The notes below the pieces were generated by a model. It was given only the letters and a program-made list of their open reading frames with translations. It was not told the origin of the DNA and made no database searches. The position numbers and the translations under genes are program-made. This document shows positions 45,223-57,130 of a stretch of 64,000 nucleotides of DNA, in pieces (the first letter of the stretch is position 1; the number at the start of each line of letters is the position of its first letter). Source of the DNA: Blakeslea trispora. Lineage: Eukaryota > Mucoromycota > Mucoromycetes > Mucorales > Choanephoraceae. The DNA lies in the NCBI GenBank assembly GCA_025331445.1, contig JAIWNE010000010.1:434001-498000 (forward strand). The letters run 5' to 3'.

Positions 45223-46972
45223 ATGAAAAATAGTTTATTCAACTCTTTAAAACGAATAAATAAACGAGCCATGTCTAGTACGAGTGAAATAGATATCAGT
45301 CAATATAACACTGTGACTGAAGGAAAAGCAACCATTCTTTTCCCAAAGAAGAATGAAGTCTTTTATAACCCTGTTCAACAATTTAACCGTGATATGTCAA
45401 TTGCTGCCATTCGTACTTGGAGTGAAATCTATCATCAAGAAAAAGTAGATCGTTTACAGACTAGAATCAACAAGACAAAAGGTATAAACTATTCATCATG
45501 ATGTTTACCTTCTTAAACTTTTTTTCTGTAGACAAAGAATCCAAGGCTATGCTCGAAAAGGTAAAAAAAATTAAAAGTTAAGCAAGATGGATGTTAACAT
45601 TTAAAGTGAAAAAGTCTTTAGAGAAATTAAACGAAACCAACAATATCACTGTGCTTGAAGCACTGGCTGCTAGTGGTTTGAGATCAATTCGATATGCTAA
45701 AGAAATTCCTCGATTAAAACAAGTGGTCTGTAATGATATTGAACAGGATGCTATTGAGGCCATCAAACGTAATGTCAAGTACAATGGATTGACAGAGGAT
45801 CTAGTGAAACCCAATCACGGTGATGCTATGCGTGTCATGTACGATACAGTGGGCACCAATGAAAAGTATGATGTGATAGATTTGGATCCTTATGGAAGTG
45901 CAGCACCTTTTGTGGATGGTGCAGTTCAAGCAGTTGCTGAAGGTGGGTTACTCTGTGTGACCTGTACAGATCTTGCTGTTTTGGCTGGATCCATGCATCC
46001 TGAAACTTGGTAAGGATTCTTGCGAAACTATAGAATAAGCAATTGTTGACAAGACTTGATAGTTTTGGTAAATATGCTGGTATGCCTCTAAAGAACATGT
46101 ACCCTCATGAAATGGCTCTCCGTCTTGTTCTACAGATGCTTCAGACCTCTGCCGGTCGCTACAAACGCCATATTGTACCTCTTGTGTCCTGTAGTATTGA
46201 TTTCTATTTACGTGTCTTTGTTCGAGTCTATACATCACCTAAAGAAGTCAAATACTCTGCCAGCAGAATGGCCATGGTCTATGAATGTTCTGGCTGTCAT
46301 GCCTATTCTGTTCAACCTCTCGGCAAAGTCTCGATCAAGGACAATGGTGCCGAAAGACATACACCTGCCAATGGTCCCAGTGTCAACTCATTATGTGAAA
46401 ACTGTAAGAGTACACATCATATCGGTGGCCCTACTTGGGGTGGCAAGATACATGATGATGCCTTTGTAGCCAAGATGCTTCAACATGTCAAGGACAATGC
46501 ATCCAGTTATGGAACATCAGCTCGTATGAAGGGTATGTTGTCTGTCATCAAGGAAGAAATTCATGTGCCCTTTTATTGGACATTGGCTCGTTTGTGTGGT
46601 ACAGTGCATTGTAACAGTATTCCATTGCTTGATCTGTATAGTGCCATCTTGAATGCTGGTTATCAAGTATCTGCCTCACATGCAGGCAAACAATCGATCA
46701 AGACAGATGCACCTTCTCGTGTGATGTGGGATATCATGAGAGCTTGGGTCAAGAAGAATCCTGTGGTGATGAATAACATTAGTGAGAATTCACCTGCCAG
46801 AACCATTCTTGCTAAAGAACCTACTATTGAGGTTGATTTCACAAGACATCCCAAGGCCTTGCCTGAGTCTAAATCTGAACATTTGGTGCGTTATCAAGTG
46901 AATCCTACTGCCAATTGGGGACCCAAGGCAAGATCTGGACAAAAGAGAAAGACAGATGAACAAGTCTTTTAG
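45223..46972 (+). CDS. TRM1: tRNA (guanine26-N2)-dimethyltransferase TRM1
   Basis: Four exons, join(45223..45481, 45532..45560, 45615..46009, 46063..46972), giving 530 aa. It dimethylates G26 of tRNAs using S-adenosylmethionine. Evidence: the N-terminal [25 protein letters not shown] region, the methyltransferase motif [46 protein letters not shown] (catalytic DPYG), and the C-terminal zinc-binding part (CSGCHAYSV ... CENC). Two in-frame Met codons 16 residues apart (45223 and 45271) flank a basic, acid-free peptide ([14 protein letters not shown]), resembling the mitochondrial leader between the alternative starts of yeast Trm1. The third exon's acceptor (45614) is the least certain junction. 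Confidence 0.93.
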
Positions 46973-47267
46973 TTTGGGTTATTTCGTTTTATTACGTAAT
47001 AAAGAGGGAGGGGATTCTCTCATTTTGATATAGAGAAGTCAAAGTTGCCTTTACGCATTATGTTATTCAATCACGAGCGTGCTATTCTTTCTCCCCCTTG
47101 TTTTTTGTCTCTTTAATGCAATTAAAATGATGTTATCAAGAGAGCGAAAAGAAAAAAAAAAAATTGAATCTCAGCTGAACAAATGGGGGAATGTGTTTTT
47201 CTCTCGTTTTCTCTCTTTTTTTTTTTTTTTTTTTCTTTTTCTCGAGTATTTAATTCATCTCTTGAAC

Positions 47268-47887
47268 ATGTCAACAGGGCCACACAAGTTTCAATCTTTT
47301 CAAAGCATGACAGGTGCTTCATCCCGGGATCAAACTATTGAAGAACGTTATGGTATTCCCGAGAATTTCTTGGAAATCGAAGTCAAGAACCCTCAAACAC
47401 ATGGCAAGTATACACCTCTTTTCACTTTTCTAACCTATAATAACCTTTCTTATAAAAGGGTTTGGACGAAAAATGTATACAGATTATGAAATTATTTGTA
47501 GAGTAAGTTTTGAATCTTTTTTTTTTGTATACCTTATTGAGCCATACGCGATAGACTGAAAAATAAGGAAAATTTCCTTTTTTTTTTTATATATAGACCA
47601 ATATTCCAGCCTTTAAATTGAAACAATCTGCAGTGCGTCGAAGATATAGTGATTTTGAATGGTTTAGAGATGTTCTGGAGCGTGAATCAAGCCGAGTCAA
47701 TATCCCTCCTTTACCCGGAAAAGTGTTTACCAACCGATTTGCAGATGAAGTCATTGAACAACGTAGAGAAGGTCTAGAGAGATTTTTGCAGATTGTTGCT
47801 GGTCATCCTTTGTTACAGACAGGCAGTAAAGTGCTTGCACCTTTTATTCAAGATCCAAATTTCTCTCGTGATAATTACAATTATTAA
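47268..47887 (+). CDS. Sorting nexin SNX3/Grd19-like
   Basis: Three exons, join(47268..47403, 47459..47502, 47597..47887), giving 156 aa; SNX3 is about 160 aa. Nearly the whole protein is a PX domain: [58 protein letters not shown] (phosphoinositide-binding Arg), PPLPGKVF and [18 protein letters not shown]. Intron 1 uses a GC donor (GCAAGT), the only choice that keeps the conserved HGFG. Family knowledge: Snx3/Grd19 binds PI3P on early endosomes and works with retromer in cargo recycling. Its stop codon is 29 bp from the stop of the convergent WD40 gene. The ATG follows a long T/C-rich leader. Confidence 0.93.
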
Positions 47888-47916
47888 AAAAAAACTTTTT
47901 ATTATTTAAAGCTGTA

Positions 47917-49866
<1,950 letters not shown>

Positions 49867-51546
49867 ATGGGTATATTGAGTGGCAATATTCCCTTAAATA
49901 ACTTGCGTTTTAAAGACGACAAGTTACCTACTGACACTTCTATTGACCAAGTAAAAAGAAACCTTTTATAAACGCGTAGACCAATGACAATTTATTTGTT
50001 TGTTTAGAAAAGAACAGAAGAGAGTGTTCTCGAGAAATTTGTACCTTATGCACCCAATAATATTCAAAAGTTACCTTTGGATAGGTAAGAAATAAAAAAA
50101 AAAAAAGAACTCTAGAAACTATATTGACCCTTTTTTTGTTTCTTAGTATTGAATTAAACCGAAAAAAACATATTGCTTATCTCTTGAAAGGTCTACAAGG
50201 TTTAGGACGTTGGGCTGCTGTATTAGATGCTAGTAAACCATGGCTTATGTATTGGATCTTGCATTCACTTGATTTGTTGGATTATACACTAGACAATACA
50301 ATGAAACAAAGGTTTAGAAAAAAAAATGAGGCGGATTACATAGAAAGTTAAACCAATGTCATTTTTCTTGTAGAGCTATCGAGACACTTGCAAAATGGCA
50401 ATTACCTTCAGGTGGATTTGGTGGAGGAGGAGATCAATTGGCTCATTTGGCAACGACTTATGCAGCTGTCAATGCACTTGCTATCTTGGGTACTCAAGAA
50501 GCCTATGATACAATTGATCGAACTAGTTTATATACCTTTTTAATGCGTATGAAACAACCAGATGGATCATTCACAATGCATGAAGGAGGAGAAATTGATA
50601 TTCGGTAAAAAAAAGAGAGAGAGTCAGCCAAACCAATACTTTCCCCCCCTAACTCCCAATCTTTTTTTTACAGTGGAAGTTATTGTGCTCTTTCTACAGC
50701 CACACTCACTCATTTGCTTACACCTGAACTAGAAGAGAATTGTATAGTGTTTATTAAAGAAGCTCAGACCTATGAAGGTGGCATTGGGCCTTATCCCGGA
50801 AAAGAAGCGCATAATGGTTATACCTTTTGTGGTTTAGCTGCGATGGAGATATTGGGTGGTATGGATCAATTGGATTTAGATCGATTGATAGTAAGTTTTG
50901 GTTATTGTTCTCTGAATTTGGGTTTATCGGGGAGGAAGCTGATAATTTTTTTGATTAGACTTGGTGTTCAGGGCGCCAGATGAGTTTAGAGGGTGGATTT
51001 CAAGGTAGATCAAACAAGCTAGTGGATGGTTGTTATTCCTTTTGGGGTGCTGGTGACTTTCCTATCATTAAAGCAGAACTTGAACGATCCATGATGGAAA
51101 AAGATGGTGCGTTGTAATGAAATGTATATATAAAGTAGCGCATTGACATTATAGTAGTGGATTATCTGTTTGATAGAGAAGCATTACAAGAATATATCTT
51201 GTTATGCTGTCAATCAGAATATGGTGGCTTGATTGATAAGCCAGGTAAAGGAGCAGATTACTATCATACATGTTATTGTCTCTCGGGTCTATCGACCTCT
51301 CAACATACCATCCGCTATCAGCCTGTTCCGTCTATTCGAGGAGGTCTTTGCTCTTTATTATGGACATGCCGTAATGAATTCATGATTGTAGGTGATGTAG
51401 AGAATGCTTTAGCTCCTTCACATCCTGTACATAACATTACATTGCGCGCTGCCAGAAATATGATTCGTTACTTTTATCGAGATGTCTTGGATGAGCAGAC
51501 AGAAGCTAGTTTACCTTTGGATGATGAACCTGTGGATGAATCATAA
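49867..51546 (+). CDS. Protein farnesyltransferase beta subunit
   Basis: Seven exons, join(49867..49950, 50008..50084, 50147..50311, 50374..50604, 50674..50890, 50959..51106, 51155..51546), giving 437 aa; yeast Ram1 is 431 aa. It attaches farnesyl groups to CaaX cysteines of Ras-type and other proteins. The repeated alpha-alpha barrel units are visible (PSGGFGGGGDQLAHLATTYA, TYEGGIGPYPGKEAHNGYTF, LEGGFQGRSNKLVDGCYSFW, EYGGLIDKPGKGADYYHTCY). Zinc ligands are the Asp and Cys of LVDGCYSFWGAG and the His of YYHTCYCLSG. TWCSGRQ precedes the third unit. The farnesyltransferase rather than geranylgeranyltransferase assignment rests on overall similarity and length. It starts 172 bp from the divergent RBBP4-like gene. 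Confidence 0.92.
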
Positions 51547-51662
51547 TAAAATTCAAAGATTACAGTTGCGCATAAATAACGGACCTTGAAATTGTTTTCG
51601 CTTTTTTTTTATAATAGCAACTCTTTTGTTTCATTTTTTCCCCCCTCCTTCTTTATAAAAAG

Positions 51663-52386
51663 ATGAGTCATTCACCAAAACTTAATGCACAACCTACCAA
51701 AGGCATCTTGAAAAAAGCAAAACAACCTACTGAAGCAACAAGGTATAATAAGAAAGTGATGATGATGCTCCTGTTGAACGCCCCTTTCTTAAAATAGACT
51801 TCGATGGGATGAAGCTAATCTCGAGCTAACAGAATCACAAAAAGACTCGACCATGAAAGTAGATGAACCCAAGACACCTTATGTGCGATACGACCATGAA
51901 ACAGATCAAGTATTAAACATGCAAGGTAAAAACAAAAACTCAAGACAAGAGAGAGATAAAAACTGAATGAAAAAAAAAAAAGATATTCCTGGTATACCCA
52001 ATTATGCTGGTACCGAGCCCGAAGAATTCACTCTAGATGGTGGTATCGAATCCGATAAGAGTAGTGTAGGTTCACATCATGAAAAGGCACGTAGAAGAGT
52101 ATCTGTCAGTGATGATGATTGGGAAATGGATGAGGATGCTAAGCGAGAAGAAGAGGAAGATGAAGAAGGTAAGAAAAAAAAAGAAATTCAATGCTAGAGC
52201 CCCACACATACTGAAATCCTAGATGACTTAGCTAAACAGCGTCATGAAGAATTCTTACGTAAAAGAGCAATGCATTATCATATGGGAGCTGCTTTACGCC
52301 ATGATAATGATGATGAAGAAGAAGACAAAGAACAAGAGGAAAAGACAATACCATCTGTACCTGACCATCCCTTATTACATCAATAA
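51663..52386 (+). CDS. Protein phosphatase 1 inhibitor-2-like protein (IPP-2/Glc8 family)
   Basis: Four exons, join(51663..51742, 51798..51925, 51983..52168, 52223..52386), giving 185 aa. The N-terminal KGILKK (residues about 14-19) is the first PP1-binding motif of inhibitor-2, followed by [13 protein letters not shown]. The C-terminal part has [18 protein letters not shown], matching the helix that covers the PP1 active site (xKLHYNEG-like). Most of the protein is acidic and disordered, as in the family. [16 protein letters not shown] offers a phosphorylation site in an acidic context. Family knowledge: it is both an inhibitor and a maturation chaperone of PP1. It starts 116 bp after the farnesyltransferase stop. 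Confidence 0.9.
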
Positions 52387-52608
52387 AAGCAAAAAAGAGA
52401 AGTGTGAACATATGATACATAGTGAGGCGATCTAAGAAGGGGGGGGATCATGCTTTTTTTAAAAAAAAAAGTCTGTGTCACTTTTTTCATTATTTGAGCC
52501 TACACTCTTTTTTTTTTCTTTCTTTTTCTTCTATTCCCCCCTCTTTTTCCCCTCTTTTTTTTTTTTTTTTTTTTTTTAATTTCACATCTTTTTTTTCCTC
52601 GATTCACC

Positions 52609-53052
52609 ATGACAATGACAAACATACGCAATCATCCCTATCATTTTGAACATGTACTGCAACAGTCAACAGACTATAAAACATCCTCGGTACAGACGAC
52701 CAGCCATAATTTCACATGGCTTGTTTTTATCAATGCAAAATGGGTTCCCTTTGCCAATTTAAATCAGTCTAAACTGGAGCAGACATTAGGACTCGGCGGT
52801 ACCTTTGTGGATATTGAAGATGGTTTATTTCCAGGCGTCAAGCGAGTGCGTGTATTCCCAAAAGCAAACTATCTGAGTTATTTAGGTGTAAAATATAGAT
52901 TATCTAGAGTTATGCAGCCACATCAATTTGAGTTCAGTACAGAAGACCATCCATCTTATCAAAAAGAGTACCTGGATGAAGATGATCCAGCTGTCAGTCG
53001 AATGTTATCCAATGTTCTTTTCACTGATAACCATGCTATGATGCTTCGGTAA
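52609..53052 (+). CDS. Small conserved-looking protein, WWE-like pattern
   Basis: Single exon, 147 aa, ATG after a long pyrimidine-rich leader. The central part (NFTWLVFINAKWVPFANLNQ ... RVFPKANYLSYLGVKYRLSR) has the spacing of aromatic and basic residues seen in WWE-type domains, which bind ADP-ribose or mediate ubiquitin-ligase contacts, but the match is by eye and incomplete. The C-terminus is acidic and ends DNHAMMLR. No signal peptide or membrane segment. The composition and absence of homopolymer artefacts support a real protein; function unknown. Confidence 0.65.
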   Translation: MTMTNIRNHPYHFEHVLQQSTDYKTSSVQTTSHNFTWLVFINAKWVPFANLNQSKLEQTLGLGGTFVDIEDGLFPGVKRVRVFPKANYLSYLGVKYRLSRVMQPHQFEFSTEDHPSYQKEYLDEDDPAVSRMLSNVLFTDNHAMMLR

Positions 53053-54514
53053 TCTTATCCCACCTTTTTTGTACGTTATAAAATGAAGCTTTTGTATATA
53101 AAATGATTCCTTACTCCTCTCTCTCTTTATTGTATTCATCTTTATCCTTGTCCTACATCAAATGCACGTGAGCCTAATACGATTCAAACATTTACCTAAA
53201 TAAAATTCTAATTAGGTACACAATTCATCAAAAAGGTAGAGAGAGGAACAGAAAACAATAGGTTTCGAAACCGTATATGATGAAAGGATTCTCTTGTTTG
53301 TGAAATAAAAGATGAATCAGTGATATGTTGAATAGCTCTCAAGCAATCTTTGAAGCCCAAAACTATAGTATTTCTTTCCTCATACTTTTTTTTTTTTCTT
53401 TCAGAGAGATATCAAAAGATAGTCTCCCTAAAACGTTTTGAGTACTTGTAGCCTTTCTTTGGAGAGCAATGAACTACAAGTGATGTTGTTTTGCTTGAAT
53501 TTCTATCTGTTTAAATAACGATTGGTGTTTCTTTTTAAATCAATAGAAAGTCATGGGAATACACAAGAAGAGAGAGAGAGAGAGAAAAAAAAAAGTCATC
53601 TGTGTAGAGTATAAGCATAACTTACATGAGGAAACAACAAACGACTTATGACTAAAACACGAATAGACAATTTATAAAAAAAAAAAATGGAGCCTATGCC
53701 CTCTCAGTCAATTAGCATTATCTTATTCAACATTTGTTTTGACTGAATCATCTGCGTACGACATTGTTCAAGTAAAAAAAAAAGACCAGTTGCATCAAAG
53801 TAGAATGATGTTTTCTTTAATGAAAATCTTATGTAAGCTCGATATAACAATACTAATAGATAGAAAGAACTGTGTGTGTGTGGCCATAGTTACATTCACC
53901 TTTTTGTTTTATTTTAAAATCGAAAAATCTCTGGTCTTTCTTTTTTTTTTTGGTTATTGTTATGTTAAATAGGTTATCTTGTCAAGATATTTAGTACACT
54001 TGTGCGTTAGTCGCTTTTATTCAAGAATGTTTTTTGAGAAATGTATTCTTGTATTATACACTCTTAAACTGAATGGTATTTTAGCGTTTGAAACGACGAT
54101 AGGTTCAAAGGGGGATTGCTTTTATGTTATATATTCTTAAATCGAGCAACTACTGTAGATGACTTGGTTTCTTTCTTTTGCCCAAAATACTTTAGTATTC
54201 TTTAGTGACACAGTGTTTTAAGAGAATGAAGACAGTGCTTTAAGAGAATGAAGACTAAAAAAAAAGAAAGATATGGACAAACAAATCAAAAATGACAATG
54301 AACAGCTTAATCATCTAGGTCAAGAAAAAAAAAAGAAGCTTTATACTGATGGAACGGAGATAGATTATCATCAATGATGTTCTTGAAGAGTGTTAACCCT
54401 TTGTCATCAACCCATCATACAACCTATAAACAATAAGCCACTTGATTTCTCTCATCTCATTTTTTTCAAGTCAGCTTTCTTTTCTTTTTTTTCTTTTTGG
54501 GATACAGTTATAAA
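53053..54514. other. Intergenic
   Basis: About 1.45 kb of AT-rich DNA with an AG microsatellite near 53572-53583, many A/T homopolymers and a 22-bp tandem duplication (listed separately). The only open frame of note (53739-53972) is hydrophobic low-complexity and not believed. Confidence 0.4.
54211..54254. repeat. 22-bp tandem duplication
   Basis: The units 54211-54232 and 54233-54254 are identical except for one base (position 6: T or C). They abut exactly, about 260 bp before the start of the zinc-ribbon gene. A recent local duplication; could duplicate a regulatory site. Confidence 0.9.
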
Positions 54515-55036
54515 ATGACCACCAATACCTTACAGTCTCACCAACAAACTCAACGCTTAGATCATTTGTTTACAGCAGGTTACAGCATGTTTACATCATG
54601 TCCATCACTCAGTCGATACTATATGAATGAATTCCAAAATACTCTCACAGAATATGATCTTACATCAGCTACTCAACGACTTTCCTGTAGTAGTTGTGGT
54701 CAGATTATTGTACCAGGATTAAACTCAAAAGTGCAATTGATTTCCAAAAGAAGAAAAACCAAACCAAACAAGAGTACAATCCAAACAACTTGCCTGACTT
54801 GCTCCCGTGTTAAAGTCTACCATGGCTCTTACAAAAAGAAGCTAGCAAAGCCTGTGAAAGCAAAAGAGCCCACAATAGCACCTGTCAAACCACCTATTGT
54901 CAATGCACCTACTGTCGATCAACCTAAAAAGAAAAAGAACAAGAACAAAAAGAACAGCCTAAAGGCCTTACTGTCTAAACCAAGTCATCAAGGTGGAAGT
55001 GGAGGCAATCTTAGTGATTTCTTATCTTCATTGTAA
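54515..55036 (+). CDS. Rpr2/Snm1-like RNase P/MRP zinc-ribbon protein
   Basis: Single exon, 173 aa from the ATG at 54515 (MTTNTLQSHQQTQ). An N-terminal helical part (RLDHLFTAGYSMF, LSRYYMNEFQNTL) precedes a four-Cys zinc site: CSSCGQIIVPGLNS and CLTCSRVKVYHG, spaced as in the Rpr2/Rpp21/Snm1 family. The C-terminal third is Lys/Pro-rich with runs such as KKKKNKNKKNSLK, likely RNA-binding or nucleolar-targeting. Family knowledge: these proteins are subunits of RNase P (tRNA 5' processing) or RNase MRP (rRNA processing). I cannot separate Rpr2 from Snm1 by eye. Confidence 0.8.
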   Translation: MTTNTLQSHQQTQRLDHLFTAGYSMFTSCPSLSRYYMNEFQNTLTEYDLTSATQRLSCSSCGQIIVPGLNSKVQLISKRRKTKPNKSTIQTTCLTCSRVKVYHGSYKKKLAKPVKAKEPTIAPVKPPIVNAPTVDQPKKKKNKNKKNSLKALLSKPSHQGGSGGNLSDFLSSL

Positions 55037-55326
55037 AAAAAAAATTTTTTTATGCAATATACCATGTTTTTTTTATTCACTATAAAAAAAAAAGTGAGAG
55101 TGTAATTACTATATGAACATACAAATACATAGTAAAAAAAAAAAAAAAGAGAGAAGGGGGAGGGGGGGGGGATAGAAACATATAAGCCAAAGAGAAAAAA
55201 GGGTGAATGCTGTGAAACTCATTCATGCTACAAGTTCAAAAAAAAAAAGAAGAAAAAAGATTAAATAAGAGGAGTGCAATAATAAAAAAAGAGTTCTGAA
55301 TTGTTCTAAAATATTCTTTTATAGTG

Positions 55327-57130
55327 TTATTTCTTGGATGATAGCGTAGGGGATGCAAACTGATTTTGTTGTTGTTGTTGTTGCTGTGGAGATGATGCTT
55401 GATTGGATGCTTCGTCATTAAGTAAATAGTATGGATAATGCTTTTGATCTGTTGCGTTTTTGTTACTTGTATCGCCTTGTGGTTGCGATACAACTCTTTG
55501 TGGTCGCGCTGAATCGCTTATTGTACCATCACTGACATATCCGTCTCTCCTGTGTCGTTTTCTGGGTCTACCAACCGGGCGTGCTTTATAAGAAAAAAAA
55601 GAGAATGAATGTTGTTTTCATTTGTAAAAACGGGCTTCTTCTTTACCTGCTGCTTCATTTTCTGCTTTAAAGTCTGAAATATATTGTTGATATTTCTGTT
55701 TTGTATATATATATCAAAAAGGAGGAAGGTAGGAAGGGGGGAGGAGTTAGTTTTCATGATGAAAGGAGATGTCTATTTTCTAGGACTTTACTTTAAAAGC
55801 TTCTGTCTTTTGATATTCTTCTACTTTTTTCAAGTATTCTTCTCTCGCCTTTAAAGCAATTGTCTCATACATTTCCTTTTCATCTGGCGTGATATTTTTC
55901 CATCTGTCTCCAATGATTTTGGCTAAATCAGTGAAGGACTTGTTCTGTTCCTTCAATTCAGTACGTACATCATTAGAAAACATCACATAAGCTGAAGGTG
56001 GTTTTAATGGTGCCTCTGTATCTGGTTTGGCATGGCGATGGTACTTTCGCTTCCACAATCGATGAATGTTATCGTTTGTTACTGCTTCTTCTTCTGTGGA
56101 AGACATACCACTCTGTGTATTATGCGTCATCGTGCCAGCCGATGGATGGTAATCGTTCGGTGTATTGTAAGAGGAGGAAGCCATGGTGTCAGTACCTTCT
56201 GCTGTAGATGGTTGTTTCAGATGGGCTGGAATGGCTGGTGATTTCTGTAACTGTCGTTGTCGTTGAAGTGGTTGTATTGTCGATTGATAGATAATGGTAG
56301 GTGAAGGTTGTGAGGATGACAAGACAGGTGCCGGTGATGATGCTAGTGCTGGTGATGATACTGGAGGTGCTGATGGTGGTGGTGGTGGTGGTGGTTGAGC
56401 AGGTGGCGGAGGTGGTACGGGTTGTTGATAATGTTGTTGAAAATGTTGTGGATAGTCTATCATTTTTTTTTTTAGGTAAAAGATGAATATGTAAATCATT
56501 CAAAAAAGAGGGTGATAACAAGTACTTACTTGTCATTTCTTTATTGCTTAAAACAGGTGTGATGTTTAATGGAACACTGGCTGGTATTCCTCTGGCATTT
56601 GCAATGGCTCTTTGAAGGAGCTACAAATAGAGAGATAAACGAATAAGTCCTTTTAGTTTTAGACTAGGTCGGTCTCATCTTTCGAGGGGGGGGGGGTAAT
56701 AAGCAAGGCCGTTGAAGATCAGGAACATACTCTACGATGTCCTCGTTTGACTTGCATCTGAATCAAATCTGTTTCTGTGATTTCCAACAACTACATAAAA
56801 AGGGAATCAATATGTTTATATGTTTGAAGAGGAGAATCCAAAAGAAAGAGAGAATCTTGCTTGTATTCTTATATGTATTTCGAGATCATGTTGATCAAGT
56901 AAAATGATTCTCTCTTTTTTAAAATAAAAATGGCTTACGGATTCTGATCGATCAAAGCCTTCATCCAAGAAGGTTTGGTAATATTGAGATAAACCACAAT
57001 GGGACAGAAAAGCCTCTACTTGTTGTTTGTATGTCAAACTTTGATTAGAATAACATCGATCAGAAAGTGGTGCTGCTGAGCTATTACTAGAGGGTGGTGG
57101 TGGTGAAGAGGATGACATACTTTCTTGCAT
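55327..57130 (-). CDS. SAM-domain + HMG-box + AT-hook DNA-binding protein
   Basis: Six exons, complement of join(55327..55583, 55647..55695, 55792..56456, 56530..56620, 56731..56790, 56939..57130), giving 437 aa. A Ser/Pro-rich N-terminus leads to a SAM-like domain (YKQQVEAFLSHCGLSQYYQT, FLDEGFDRSESLLEITETDL, MQVKRGHRRLLQRAI; about residues 33-90). A Pro/Gln-rich linker follows, then an HMG box (about residues 268-336: LKPPSAYVMFSNDVRTELKE, LAKIIGDRWKNITPDEK, YETIALKAREEYLKKV). After it come an AT-hook-like ARPVGRPRKRHRRDG and a Gln run. It is probably a transcriptional regulator or chromatin protein. The long linker of CCA/CCT codons reads as short Pro and Ser tracts. It is not the Mucorales sex-locus HMG gene by context. 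Confidence 0.88.
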
